Of a DNA stretch of 64,000 bases, positions 50,231-64,000 are shown piece by piece. Every line of letters starts with the position of its first letter. Position 1 is the stretch's first letter. A model generated the notes under the pieces. That model saw only the letters and a list, made by a program, of their open reading frames with translations. It did not search any database and was not told the origin of the DNA. Position numbers and translations under genes: made by a program. The stretch comes from Myxocyprinus asiaticus (lineage: Eukaryota; Chordata; Actinopteri; Cypriniformes; Catostomidae), in the NCBI RefSeq assembly GCF_019703515.2, contig NC_059347.1, forward strand, positions 23,341,001-23,405,000, in the 5' to 3' direction.

Positions 50231-51944
50231 CCCTATACAGAATTGTGCAATGCCTTCTCTGAGCTCATTTACATGCACGATCAATGTGTAAAGTCATGTA
50301 AATGCCTTAAATGGTTTTCCTTCATTGGGGTAAGGTCATAAATGGTTTAAGCATAAACACAGATTTTTTTCCCCCAGTACCTAATTTTGAGTTGTATTTA
50401 AATACCTTTACCAGCATTCTTACCGGCTTATTCAAAGTGTGGACGTTTTCGTTTTTACGTCAAAATCAGAGAAAAACCTCATAATTTCAAGTTTCACGTA
50501 AACACGATTTTCTTGTGTTGTCAGATTATTTTAATAAGGTAATTTTGTATCGTTATCTGCGTGTTGTGCACATGTAAATGCACTCACTGTCTCTTTTCCT
50601 TTCCTTAAAGCCGCAGCATGGCTTTTAACCTTTTGTTGGCTCAAAGTCTTTTGTCTTGTGAGACACATTATAATGTATGCTGTTTCTTGGCTGAGCAGTT
50701 TGTTGCAGATGCCGCTGACTGGGTTCATGACAGAAGGGTTGGGTTTGAATGGCACAGGTGTGCTCCAACCGATCCCAGTTCAGCATTCGTTGTGTGATTT
50801 TGACAGCCCCTCCACATGCACTAGTGAACAGGTGCATGCAGCAAACACCTGTGCACCTGTGGCCCGGGGACACAGACAGGCTAGAGTTCCACTAGCATAA
50901 CAGAGCAGAGGCTGAAATCAGAGAAGGGACACAGAGGACCTCCCTGCTGTTACATCTTTCTTCTAGCAGGCATGTTGTGACCGCCAAACACACAGACACA
51001 GTGCACTTCCTCTGTGTAAATATGCACTTGCTCACTCACACATACATGATCATGTAGCCTCACCATGATAATGTTACCTGCCCGTGTCATCGCGTGCTTT
51101 TGTGTACACATCAATCTGCCTGTTGTTCTTTATTTCTTCCAGACATCAAATCCTGTTTATTATTCCATCCTGTCTCTCTCTCTCTCTTTGGGAATGCATG
51201 CAAAGAGATTAGCTAGCATGTGAACATGATAGACGATGTGGGCCCCCTCGACCAGCCAAAAACAATATTTAAACATTTAAATTAGATTCTTCGTAATCCC
51301 ATTCGCTTTCACTGAGCTACAGCAAAGACATACAGACGGAAAGTAGATATTAAGTGGATTTGTGTTCTCTCCTCTAAATTGCTCTCTCGTTCACTTTCTG
51401 TCATCTTCCCAAACAGCAGCGGTCCAGCATCAGGAAGCTGTTTTTAGCAAGCACGCTAGCCTGTGTTTGAAAGGTCATGAGCATTTTATATGTTGTTCGC
51501 TCTCAGTAGAGTTGGCTCACACCTTTAATTCTGTCTGTCTAACAAATAATTTACATTTTATCGTCTCTCATCAGCTATTCATGGATGTATCTCTGTTCCT
51601 CTTCAGTGCAGAACATGATGGAGATCTAGAGGTCTAAATCTGGCTTGTCATTTTGATTTGTTTCACCAGTCAAAGTGACAAGTTTCCAAACTTCATACTG
51701 TACATAACTAATTTTCAGTCAAGACGAGACTACTGAATAATTTTAGACATTACAATACTGTGAGTGGGCTTTTGTTTGCATCTTTCAGACATTTCATTTC
51801 TTCGCACGAGTGTATTTGATAGTGATAATGTCGCTACCTCATTGATTCTAAAACCACTGCATTTAGTCACTCCCCACAAAAATTATCTGGACAATATTTA
51901 GTTGTTTGGGTTCCCACCATCGAGTTAGAAGTATTTTTCCAATT

Positions 51945-52258
51945 TCTTCATAATTTACACACCCTTATGTTGTTTTAAACCCAAATTAATTTCTGTCCTG
52001 CGTGGAACACAAAAGGAGAATTTGAGAGAATGTAATTTTCCATAAAATTAAAACATACTATGACCAGGGACTGTGAAGCTCAAAACAAGGACTAAAACCA
52101 CCATAAATATTCAAACAATTTACTAGTATTTATATTATTTTACTATACACCAGTATTTATTCAAACACTGAGTGTTGCATCATAACCTGTTGCCTAAAGT
52201 CTTTTCTTTCCTAAATAATTTTAAAAACTAAAAGTCAGTGCAACCATTCCTTTAAATT
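51945..52258. mobile_element. Degenerate palindromic MITE copy
   Basis: Shows the arm 'aatttacacacccttatgtt' with 'ctgcgtggaacacaaaagga', typical of the TTAA MITE family in cyprinids, and ends CCATTCCTTTAA. The terminal AGGGAT motif is eroded. Confidence 0.5.
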
Positions 52259-52281
52259 GCTCACTCACTTTTGACCAGCAA

Positions 52282-52286
52282 TCACA

Positions 52287-52324
<38 letters not shown>
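52282..52324. repeat. (CA)n microsatellite
   Basis: About 43 bases of CA with one CC interruption. Confidence 0.95.
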
Positions 52325-52325
<1 letters not shown>

Positions 52326-53415
52326 CTCTCACCCATATGGCAACACAAAGCACTCTCTCTTGTTAAACCATCATCTTACCTTAAATCTAAAAACACTCTT
52401 TCTCCTCTCTACCATCAGTGCCTCCATTAAGGAGACAGGAGAAATCAATATCTCACCATCAGGCTCAAATGTTAGCAAACTTTTTATTTGCCATTTATCT
52501 CTCCAGTTTATGATGGAGAGCATCAAATACACTCTATAGATCAACTAGGTGATTAAATAGGTTCATTCAAACACACCTGTCCTTATTCACCACAGAGCTG
52601 AGTGATGTCCTGAACGCTCACCAAATTGCTGTTTACTTTAACAACCAATAGTGGAAAAAGCCATTAACTGAAGATCCCTTTTTCAGCTATTGCTATAGCC
52701 ACAACAGCCTTCTATAAGGGCCAGTCACTGAGTGCATCATTTATGATTTTATAAAGATGGCTATAATCAAACGCTTATGAATGTTTTATTAACATATTCT
52801 GAGTTTAAAAAGTGTGTGTAAAAATATGCTTTTCATATCTTGGTTAAAGCTTTAGAAATGCAATGTCTTAATATTGGATGACTTTAACTATTATGTTGTT
52901 AAACTTGAAAGCTTTTGATACAATGTACTTATTGTGTGAATTCATATTGTTCTGCATCAAGTGAATCACAAGATTCACATCTGCTGCTACAAAACTTAAG
53001 TTTAATGTTTTGGATCAGGGAAGGGTTAGTGTTGGGGTCACTGCTGGACTCCAAAAATACAGTTTATATGCACTTTATATGCTATTATACTTCAAACTAT
53101 TATAATAGTATTTTTTGTTTAAATGTGTCACTTGGGTGCATATTAAGAGTAAATGCAACATTGTAATTACATATTTAATTATATGCAATTACTTTAAATA
53201 TTAGTGCAACAACGCTTGTATGTTACGAACATTTTGTCTCTGATACATACCGATGCAGCACGAATGCCTGCTTCTTTAAAATCACTCTGCTCTATCCAGT
53301 CTTATGCACTCACTCGCTCACACTCATGAAAGAGGAAGCATTCACATATGATGAAAAATACACAAGAGCGACAGTAGAGAGCTTACTGGTCTCCTCAGAG
53401 ACAGCGAGGAATATA

Positions 53416-54999
53416 CAGGTGCATCTCAATAAATTAGAATGTCGTGGAAAAGTTCATTTATTTCAGTAATTCAACTCAAATTGTGAAACTCGTGTATTAA
53501 ATAAATTCAGTGCACACAGACTGAAGTAGTTTAAGTCTTTGGTTCTTTTAATTGTGATGATTTTGGCTCACATTTAACAAAAACCCACCAATTCACTATC
53601 TCAAAAAATTAGAATACATCATAAGACCAATAAAAAAAAATACATTTTTAGTGAATTGTTGGCCTTCTGGAAAGTATGTTCATTTACTATATATGTACTC
53701 AATACTTGGTAGGGGCTCCTTTTGCTTTAATTACTGCCTCAATTCGGCGTGGCATGGAGGTGATCAGTTTGTGGCACTGCTGAGGTGGTATGGAAGCCCA
53801 GGTTTCTTTGACAGTGGCCTTCAGCTCATCTGCATTTTTTGGTCTCTTGTTTCTCATTTTCCTCTTGACAATACCCCATAGATTCTCTATGGGGTTCAGG
53901 TCTGGTGAGTTTGCTGGCCAGTCAAGCACACCAACACCATGGTCATTTAACCAACTTTTGGTGCTTTTGGCAGTGTGGGCAGGTGCCAAATCCTGCTGGA
54001 AAATTAAATCAGCATCTTTAAAAAGCTGGTCAGCAGAAGGTAGCATGAAGTGCTCCAAAATTTCTTGGTAAACGGGTGCAGTGACTTTGGTTTTCAAAAA
54101 ACACAATGGACCAACACCAGCAGATGACATTGCACCCCAAATCATCACAGACTGTGGAAACTTAACACTGGACTTCAAGCAACTTGGGCTATGAGCTTCT
54201 CCATCCTTCCTCCAGACTCTAGGACCTTGGTTTCCAAATGAAATATGAAACTTGCTCTCATCTGAAAAGAGGACTTTGGACCACTGGGCAACAGTCCAGT
54301 TCTTCTTCTCCTTAGCCCAGGTAAGACGCCTCTGACGTTGTCTGTGGTTCAGGAGTGGCTTAACAAGAGGAATACGACAACTGTAGCCAAATTCCTTGAC
54401 ACGTCTGTGTGTGGTGGCTCTTGATGCCTTGACCCCAGCCTCAGTCCATTCCTTGTGAAGTTCACCCAAATTCTTGAATCGATTTTGCTTGACAATCATA
54501 AGGCTGCGGTTCTCTCGGTTGGTTGTGCATCTTTTTCTTCCACACTTTTTCCTTCCACTCAACTTTCTGTTAACATGCTTGGATACAGCACTCTGTGAAC
54601 AGCCAGCTTCTTTGGCAATGAATGTTTGTGGCTTACCCTCCTTGTGAAGGGTGTCAATGATTGTCTTCTGGACAACTGTCAGATCAGCAGTCTTCCCCAT
54701 GATTGTGTAGCCTAGTGAATCAAACTGAGAGACCATTTTGAAGGCTCAGGAAACCTTTGCAGGTGTTTTGAGTTGATTAGCTGATTGGCATGTCACCATA
54801 TTCTAATTTTTTGAGATAGTGAATTGGTGGGTTTTTGTTAAATTTGAGCCAAAATCATCACAATTAAAAGAACCAAAGACTTAAACTACTTCAGTCTGTG
54901 TGCACTGAATTTATTTAATACACGAGTTTCACAATTTGAGTTGAATTACTGAAATAAATGAACTTTTCCACGACATTCTAATTTATTGAGATGCACCTG
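53416..54999 (-). mobile_element. Apparently intact Tc1/mariner transposon, 1584 bp
   Basis: Two terminal inverted repeats of 201 bp each (53416-53616 and 54799-54999) differ at one base only (C at about 53572, A in the other arm) and start CAGGTGCATCTCAATAAATT. TA duplications flank both ends (53414-53415 and 55000-55001). A single uninterrupted transposase frame lies between them on the minus strand. It is the only coding-intact element in the window and, unlike the other Tc1 copies, does not sit in a (TA)n tract. Near-identical arms and an open frame indicate recent insertion, and the copy may still be mobile (inference). Confidence 0.95.
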
Positions 55000-57900
55000 T
55001 ATGTGCAAGCCCACACAGTTTGTGTTAACAGAGCAGTTTGAATTAATGCATGGAAAGCATGAAAAGAGAACACAGGCGGAGAGGATGCAAGCAGGGCAAA
55101 GTCCCTTTAAGGCAAGTCAGGTCACTCAGCGGCCATATTTGTAGTGCTTCCGTTTAGGGATGCCACAGTTTGAGATTTTGACGGTTAGATTACCAGGGTG
55201 GTTGGTGGTGTTGCATGAGTGTGTATTCCATCGACGGGGGGTGTGCACGTGACCTTTGTTCCAACGCATTTTGTAAGGGTTAGGGTTTGCGCCACGATGA
55301 ATTTGATCCTTTGCTTCGTTTACGCTTGGGGGGCATATATTTAATTACAAAAGTTGCATCTCTCAATTCATCCCTTTGAAGGCAACACTGCAAAAAATAT
55401 TAAGTCATTCAAATGCTCCCAAACAGATGATTAAATTTTGGATATTAGTCTGGTAGATCAAATTCCTCTGTTATATATTTTGGAGCTTGTGTGTTTAAGC
55501 TCCAGTTTTACATTAATTGAAAGATCACTTTCAGTCTGTGACACCTGGCCAAGCACCACAGTCCGTAACCATAACAACAGCCAGTAACCAGCATAAGAGA
55601 TCTTCATATAGGCTTACACCGAAAAATTATTTTATATTATATATTTATATATTATATACAATATGTAATATTATTGCCATGTGTAAATTGATTATAAATT
55701 CTAATGGTTAAATTAACCGTGACGTTTTTAATAGCGGTTGATAGTGAAACCATATATAATCGCAACATCCCTGCTTCTGGTTAGCTATTTTCAGTCATGG
55801 AAGTACAGCACGTAGCTGCTTGAATGGGGAAAGACCAAAACCTCCAAAACCTTTGGCCAGTATTACATTCAAATAACATCAGTAATGAAATCTGACAACA
55901 ATGGTATCATAAAGTGTGCTTCTTTTGCTCAAATCAGGCAAATCAAACACTATTTTCCAGGCTTGTCAGCTAATGTGCATGTGCAACTTCTCTATCACAA
56001 TGGTGCAGACTAATCTCATAGTGAAATTGGAAACAGTAGGTTGACTTTTCTTTAGTTAAAATTGGTCTGTTCTTACTGAATTTCTTACTGTCCCCAGTGG
56101 CAAAAGCGGTAAGTGTTGTTGGGCGTATGGGCACTGTGTGAACTCTATTTTCCGGGTGAAATGTCCATGGAGGGGTGCCAAAAGCGAGTGGAGTGGAGTT
56201 GTTTTCAGCTGTACTGGATGTAATACAGTGAAAAGGAATGCATATTTTATAAAATGACCAACCCAACCCCCAAACCTAAACCTTACCATCAGTGGAATAA
56301 AAATGTAAAGTTAGAAGGAAAAATGCAACCTCTGAATCACACTCGTCACTGATTATGCGAGCGCCATTGCTTCCTGGTTTCAATGCGGGATTCCAACATA
56401 GGCCTCCCACACTGCTGATGCAACGCGCTTCCGGTCATGCCAAAAGGGAAGGTAAACACACTTGAGCAGAAGTTAAAAAAAAAATTTGCCGGTGATTGTG
56501 CTTGTCATTGAGTCGATATAATGTGTCCTAGGGTACTGGAACTCTCGGGAAACAACATACCGACTCCCTGTGTGATCATGTCAACTGCCACTGTACGTAT
56601 ACGAGTAGGCTGTCTCATTCCTTATAATGTCTCTTGCAAGGACATTGAACAGAGGATGAATGATGAAGGACACGTGGGATTGAGAAGTGTTGATGCTCAT
56701 TGCTTCTTGAAAAAACTGATCAAATAGCCATCCTTGTGCATGACTCCACTGTCACAGAGAATATAAACCACTGTTTGCATTGGGACAATCTTTGCTTTAT
56801 GAAGCATGATAAACCGCTGTCAAAACCAAGCAGCTGGAGCTATTGAGGTGTTTTTAAATTCCTGGTTTTGTCTTGCTCCCTTAGGCAGGACATTTGACCA
56901 CAAACATTAATCTGCCCCTTGATAGCAATGACAGTGGTGATCAGTCTCTTAACACTGTGGTCAGGAATACAAAAGGAGAGTTGTCGTACTGTACGTGGGT
57001 GGTTTGCCATGGTCAAAACCTGATGTGGTGCACCTGGAGGGTTTGGTTTTGAGGATTTTTGTTAAATTGTTATTTGGGACAATATACAGTATATTAAATC
57101 ATGTTTTAACGCCTGTGGCAGACTTGTATTTTCTGTATGTGGATCCAAGTGAGAAAGCCATGGTTAGGTGTAAGCTCCAGAAATTGGGTGAAGCCTGGAG
57201 GAAATAGATGGTAAATGACTCAGAATTCTTCATGATGTACTTATCTTGCTAACTAAAGGATAATTATACCACTAAATAATATCACTTTATTAAAACAAAA
57301 ATAGTTTTGAATATAAATTCCGATTGGATGAGCCACTTTTAAAACGTTGTAAAATTATATATATAAACACACACCTGTAATCACACATTCTGTATTAATG
57401 TTCCAAGTTGCTGTCTTCATTTGTCATTAATATCTTCATTTCTTCAGTGGTGTATAATTTCACATTTGATGGCTTCTTATAAAAGCAATAGGCTACTCGA
57501 AGACGTGTGCTATAGTAATTGTACTATGGTTTAAGGGGGTTTTAGGTACGACACGAAGCAGAGCGCACCCCTTACCCATGCTAAAATCACTGTAATCTGT
57601 ATCTTTTGTGGCATATTATTATTACTATATATGTGAAAACCTTGTTTGCTTAGTTGGCTGTGCATGCACCCATTGAAGCTCTGCTATAGTTAAGCATCTT
57701 AACTTGAGAACATACACAATCAAATGAATTATACAGGAGGAGAGTTCTGAAGTATCATAACGCTTTAGCACATCAAGCAGATGTGGGTGTGGATGGTTTA
57801 AAGTTACAGAGACCTCCGAGGTCAGCAACTGAAGACATGGAGCGAAACAAGGCTTTGAAACATGGCATCAGCCCAATAACGAGAGGCGCATGGTAGTAAA

Positions 57901-60900
57901 ACTCAAAACGATTGGAGGCATATTTTAGACAGATTGATGGATGCGGCTGTTGTCGGCAGTGGGGAGGGAATTAACGAGGCACTTTAGCTGCGGGTAAAAG
58001 AGCAGCAGGGTTTTTTTGGGGGGTGGGGGGGGGGGGGGCACAAGGCATGCAGAATTGCACAGAATTTTTTTTTTTTTTTCTGTCTAAAGAGAGGGGCATA
58101 AACCAGCCATAAAACATGAAATCATATCACTTAAGCAGCTGAGCACAGATAAAGCTGTGTTTGAACTTGCAAGAATTAATTATACACTGTAAACAGAACG
58201 GTGGGAGACTTTTTACTTGTTTAAATTATGACAGAGGGAAAGCTTCTCTCCCCTGTCTCCCTCTCACTCTGTCTCCATTCATCTCTTTCTGCATTAATGT
58301 TCTACTCCTTCATTAACTTTTAAAGTTTGTTTTTCTTTCTGTCTAATTTATCACTTGATACTGTATTAACATATGTAGAGGACCACGTTTCTACCAAAGC
58401 GTTTCTTAACAGAAATGGGAGCATTATGAAGGTTATGCACTCAATGTCTTGTTGAAATTGACCATGAAGAAAATATGAAGCAAATAGATTTTTACATTTT
58501 CTGAAGAAAATGGGAGCGGTGCTTGCCCTTGAAAAGGTTACCACCTTGATGCTGGGGTATTGTGGGTGGTTGCCAGGGCATTGCTATGTGGTTGCTATGG
58601 TGTTCTGGGTGGTTTTGGGGTGGTTGCTTATATAGGCCCAAGTCTCTATGGTATTTATATCCCTAGATATGACTCAGGTCTGTCCTTCAATATAAGTTTA
58701 TTGTCCTCCAGGTAATAGAATGATTTAATGTTCAAGTTTATTTTGTATGTGAGTTTATTACCCAATAGGTGTAAAAATCATAAGTTGGATCACTTAAAAA
58801 TTTGATAGCACAACTCTCCTCAAATATACGTGTAATATGAGGTATCATTTATGTCTGTAGCTCAAATGGTGCATGTCAAGGTATGTGCTGGAATTGAATT
58901 CTTAAGTTTAGGGGTTTGTTTAAAGGGATAGTTCACCCAGAACTTATAATTCTCTCTTCATTTACTCACCCTAATGCTGTCTCAAACAGTTTTGTTTTTT
59001 TTGTCAATGGACTTATATTAAAACTTTCAAGCTCCAAAAAAGAAAATAAAGGCAGCATGAAAGTAATCCATATGACTTGAGTGGTTTAATAAATGTCTTC
59101 TGAATTGATACAATCGCTTTGGCTGAGAAAATTTGAGTCCTTATTTTCTATAAATCTTGACATCCATGTTTGGGACTGCGTGAGGGTGAGTAAATGATCA
59201 TTTTTGGATGAACCATCCCTTTAAGTATAAATGATAATAACAGTAATGCTTGTCTTCCAAGTACCACTTATAAAAATGTGATATTTATTTTACAATGCAA
59301 AAGCGTTATGCAAAGGCATGCTCTCTCTCAATGTTATCTATGACTTACATTCCATATATGTCAGAACCGATATAGCAGGGCAGCCTGTGGTAGGAGTTTA
59401 CATCATCAGATCAATGTAACATACTGCGGGGTTAAAGTTTACTGTTCTTAAAGGACTCGGTCCTCTTTGACAAGTGAGAATGTATTGATTATTTTATTCT
59501 ATTTGCCGTTCGTTGTGCTTGCTCTCACCTCTGCTGTCAATAGAGCGCCGCTGAGAGAGTCAGAGTGGCTTCTGACCCTTGCTGTTCTCACACACCCACA
59601 CAACACACAATCCTCAAACGCTCGTCGTTGCACACTTTTGATTAATTGTGTGTCGCTACAGAGTCACAGTGTATCTGTACATCTCTGTACATCTTATTTG
59701 GCACATGCTACATGTTGAATGTTAGTTCGCTCTGTCAGATAAGGGTCTATAGATTCAGTCAAGGTGTTTTTTTTTTTTTCTGTTTGCCTCCAGCAGGGGC
59801 AGATCAAGCCTTATTTGGAGGTCAGTGTGACCATGGAACTTACTTATTCACTTAACCATCCAAGGTGCATCTGAATGTTTTGTTGGTGTCTGTTATGTGT
59901 TAATTCTCATTGAGTGTTGAGAGAGCATAAACAGGGAAGTGGCTGCAGCCCTCTTCACTTGTCTGTAGAGAGATAATTATTCAGTCTCTGACTCACATGG
60001 CATTAAAATATGCATAATGCTGGAGTTTGAGACAGCTTATCAGGGAGTTAACTCTTCCCACGCTTCGTATATGCTGAAATGGAGATGCTTTTAAATGCTT
60101 GCCATTGTTTGTGTTTGTTTGTTTGTTTGGGTGGGTTGTTTGCGCTGATCTTTTGGCCCCTCTCATGCTGTTTGAGTAAGTTTCAAGCACAACATTAGAT
60201 TGCAAACAAGACACTTATAGATTTTTTAAATGTTGACTACAATTTACAGCTTTTATCTAATGAATCATCGCCTGGGTGTGAAAGTGCTTATCCAGTTTTT
60301 TGTTTTTGTTTTTTCTGTGCTTTTCTAATATTTTTGTTTCTTTTTGTATTTTTGTTTTTGTGTTTTACTAACTAAATAAAACTATTTGGTTGGTGCTTAG
60401 TTCTGGTAATAGGTAGGATGCTAGTTTTAACCCTGTAAGAAACAACAGTGAGCAAGGGACTTACTCCAGTTTGCTCCAGCATGCTCTTCCATGTAGCAGT
60501 GGAAGTTTTTCAGAAATGCAGCAATGATATCTTTAATGTACAGTATGAAAAAAATAAACTATTTTATTTCAATATTTTAGCCAATTAAATTGTCAGATAA
60601 TTCATCTATCACGCTGTTCTTTCAAGTAATGTAATCTGCTTTTTTTCTGCATGAATATGTCCATAGGAGACAGTGGACGCACAGCTCATAGAGCGCTATT
60701 GAAGCCGTGCTTCAGTGGGTGTCTATGGCAGGTACCTGTACTATTCAAATCAATATGCACAAGAAGAAACAAGAGGCTCTAGACCCAATATTTTATCCTG
60801 CCTGGACACAGTGCTTTTCTTGGAGTCTATGAGAGTTTCATGATATTTTCATTGGAAAAATGATCTGGGCTTTCAATCAATTTATTTTTGTCCCGCCTGG

Positions 60901-62995
60901 AAACCCGGATTTTCTATACGATGATTGGACAAGCACTGGAATGGGTTGGACTTTTCAGCGAATGGCTAATAGTTTAAACGGTGATGTAGTTCAAACTTGA
61001 TTGACAGCATTTGAAATATAAAAGCACTGTACTGTTAAACACAGAGTGTTCGCCTCGGCGGGTTAGAGAATCAGATACAGATGCAGTTAGCTGCAATCTG
61101 TCGTAACACTGTAATTTTAGCTTTCATAATTCTATTGACATTTTTAATTATTACAAAAACAGTTATTTTATATTATACAGTCATCATTTATAAGTGATCT
61201 GAGCTTCCCCTCTCTGGGGTCTCTGTATGAGTGGACTCTGAGAGACAGAGATTGTCTGATCTACATTATGCAGATAACCATCAGAATAACTTGTGAGGCT
61301 ACTAATTTGAACACAAATAAACCACTCTGCATGGGAATGTGTTATTCAACAGTAACTAAATCATATTAATGTTGAAGAGCACAATATCTGACCTAATAAC
61401 CTAAACTTACCCTGCTGAGAAATCCCACAATGATGCCCAGTGGCCACTATCTCCAGCCTATTTTCAGACAAACAGCGGAAATGCATTTTATACATTCTCT
61501 GTCTAGCATGTGGTGGTTCACTGTTATTGAAGCACCCTGCATGGCTCTTGGTCGGGCTCCTGACGCAGGACTCACGCATACAGGTTGTTAGGAAGTTCTG
61601 TCAATTAGCATCCTTTTGTCACTGTGGACTGACCTTTAGCTGACTGCTGTCCTTTCCTTGTTGCTCCAGTAAATGTAAACAGTAATGTCCTCTTTTTTGA
61701 AGCCCTGCCACTGAGCCAAGAGTAATAACATTGTTCATGGGTTTGAAGTGAAGGACATGTTTTCTGTGTGTGTTGTAAAAAAGAGGAATGTGGTGACTGT
61801 TAACAACAGGTTCTAGTTATTTTCCCTGTTTTGCAAATCCTCTTCAAAAACAAGAGCACATTGGCTCCAGAATCGAAGTTGACTTTGTTGTGACTGTCTT
61901 GTGTGTAACCATGGGTCAAAGTGGTCAACTAATCAGACTAGTTTACCAGTGAGGTTATGTAGATTTTTCTTGACTTTAATGACTTTAAAGGGGAGAAATT
62001 TAAAGACACAACTTCTTGGACAGGGTTTTAGTGTGCTTTAACGTGCTGACAGTGTGCTGTGCTTTAGTGAGCGAACAGTCTTACAGTAACTTAAACTGCA
62101 GGAACTACATGTTAACTCTCTCTCAAAGAAGTTGCACCAATATATTTATTCCCTTTAAAGTTCCACCTCTACAGCCATCAAAGTACCACTTTTCTAACAT
62201 ATACGCTGTCTTCAACAATAAACTTTTATAATAAATAAGACAACTACTCTCAGATTTCAAATCGCTTATTTGACCTGAAAGATGCACTGATGTATCGGCC
62301 AAACATCGGTATCGGCCGATGTATGATACTTGCTTTTATCGTCCGAGACCGATATTTGGCCAATACATCAGTGCATCTTTAAGGTCAAATAAGCTAGGTT
62401 TGAAAACAGCTGATGATAAAATTATTTCCTGTGAAAAAGGTGTGGAAAAACACGTTGGACAACTAGCCAACAACTCATGCAGTGTGTGAAAGAAAATGTA
62501 TCTTTTGTGGAATTACTTTGAATTGGGTTACAATGACAGCAGAGTTGCAAGTCGTAAGCTTTGTGGAACTACCCTTAAAACTTTAAATACAGCTAATTTG
62601 ATTACTCACCTTAAAGCTTGACACAGCAAGGAATATGACAAGTTTGTAAAAGCTAAAGTGGAGACTGCTGCAGCTAAAGAGACAAGCTTCATCATTCATA
62701 ATTAGGTTTTTATGAATTAAGAACATTAAAAAAATTAAGAAATATTGAGAATTCAATTAATGTGAGGAAACCAGTTACTCTGAAGCATGGAAGACATGTG
62801 AAGACATAATTATTTCAAAGTTGTGTAGATAAATATTAGTGATTTGAAACAAGGTAATATAAAAAAGCTAAATCACCAAATTATCGGTATCGGTAGATGT
62901 TGCTCGAAAAGTTTTGTATCAGTGCATTCCTAAAACAGTAGTAATAGTAACTGCATATTGATGTATGCTGAATGCTAATAATCACTTTCCCTTTA

Positions 62996-63026
<31 letters not shown>

Positions 63027-64000
63027 ACATACAGTCTGTCAGGGGTCATCCCCTGCTCATGCTGAATGTGTGTGAACCCCATTAGCACATTCCCAGATAG
63101 TGGCCAGGGTACTCTTATCTCTCTCCACCCATTAATTACACTTTGTTCCCCTAAGTGATCTATTTCTGCTCCTCCCTGCCCCTGCGGCCCACTCCAGGCC
63201 TATCTCCTACACCTCCACACAACATACACACACACACACACACACACACCAGATAAGAGTGTTAATGTAAGGCAAGCAAGGTCAGCCTGCCTTCCTCACT
63301 GATGTGAAGTGCGGGTCCCCTGCATTAGCCACTAGCTCTAATGTTGCCCTGTCTGCCACCCGCTTTGCATGGGGCCACTCTGAAGATGCCCCGGTAATTA
63401 CAGATGACAGCACAGCAAGTCGCTGATCGCCCTCTTTTGCCTCCACTCAGGCTGGAGAAGGCAACCTTCCGAAAGTTCCACCTGGGAAGTGTGTCATGGA
63501 TAGACCTTGCTAAATAAACCACACGTGAATGTTGAATGCTTATAGTTTCAGGGCATGTAAACCACTGTGTAATGAAAATTTCGACAAGCTTTGAACATGG
63601 TCTAAGTGCTTAGGCCAATGCAGTGCTCGTGTAATAGTTCTCTGCCGAGTCAGTTTCCTCAATTATTGTTCTGCTGTGTTGTATGCTTGACTCAATCGTT
63701 GTATTGGCCTGCAGTTTGATTTACACTCCATTGCATCATCCAACACACACTCATACCCGGCAATTAAACCAAGGCTTGAAATATGTCCAGCTCAAAAATC
63801 TATTTTGTGAATCAGTCTACAAACACACCCATTTCATCATGAGGCTCAGAGATGTATCTCACTGTTAGCAGAGGTAAGAGGAATCCATTGCTTTCTGTAG
63901 TTTACAAAGTGTCAGAATGGATGGCGTGTAGCAGGACTCTTTGACCGGAGAACTCTCTCTGGTTCCCAACTCCTGCTGCTCCTTTAGTAAACACACTCAA

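Larger units (their letters stand above)
49226..53415. other. Intronic stretch without recognised gene
   Basis: No gene recognised. It includes a candidate regulatory block (50040-50230), a MITE copy (51945-52258) and a CA microsatellite (52282-52324). Overlapping short frames at 49635-50900 lie on both strands and show no domain. Confidence 0.5.

Overview
The window looks like intronic DNA of a teleost fish, most likely a cypriniform. The evidence is two spliced exons of a conserved vertebrate gene inside long AT-rich, repeat-packed introns. The repeats are typical of ray-finned fish: several Tc1/mariner families including a Tdr1/Sleeping Beauty-type copy, hAT elements, a Kolobok-like TTAA element, a tRNA-derived SINE, palindromic TTAA MITEs, a fish L1 and very long (TA)n tracts. 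There is no bacterial-style operon, CRISPR array or rRNA.

Host gene: exons at 58-174 and 15338-15422 (+ strand) encode neighbouring parts of the C-terminal third of FAM172A (ARB2A, Arb2 domain). They are joined by a 15.2 kb intron. Everything from 15423 to the right edge appears to lie in the next intron, because I found no later exon. In vertebrates this gene lies near NR2F1, in a region known for distant regulatory elements. Several unique, moderately GC-rich blocks with homeodomain-type TAAT cores (about 21.1, 23.0, 25.7, 26.7-29.3, 42.5-43.1, 43.5, 50.1 and 63.0-63.5 kb) could be conserved non-coding elements. That is inference only.

Layout: 0-2.5 kb, exon and unique intron. 2.57-3.41 kb, a palindromic MITE split by another repeat. 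4.43-6.40 kb, a hAT-type element with an exact 8-bp target duplication. 7.67-14.21 kb, a 'train' of at least seven Tc1-like elements from several families, separated by (TA)n tracts; one carries a nested 403-bp solo LTR. 15.94-17.22 kb, a TIR element. 18.3-18.8 kb, an imperfect palindromic repeat. 21-29 kb, mostly unique sequence with candidate regulatory blocks. 33.2-38.15 kb, a nearly full-length but decayed L1 that lost its reverse-transcriptase core. 39.85-41.35 kb, a repeat bounded by a 12-bp inverted motif, holding a SINE and two tRNA-like modules. 46.8-49.1 kb, a Tc1 copy interrupted by a 1.13 kb TTAA element with a THAP-domain reading frame. 53.4-55.0 kb, an apparently intact Tc1-type transposon (201-bp inverted repeats with one mismatch, uninterrupted DD34E transposase). 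55.2-55.8 kb, a hAT-like MITE. 58.9-59.2 kb, a TTAA MITE. 62.26-62.93 kb, a hAT remnant with BED-finger coding remains and a 40-bp-arm hairpin.

The most notable items are the intact Tc1-type transposon at 53416-54999, the dated nesting events (solo LTR in Tc1; THAP/TTAA element in Tc1), the TA-tract-linked train of Tc1 copies, and a chimeric Tc1-like element made of ends from two families. I see no evidence of a new multi-gene system.
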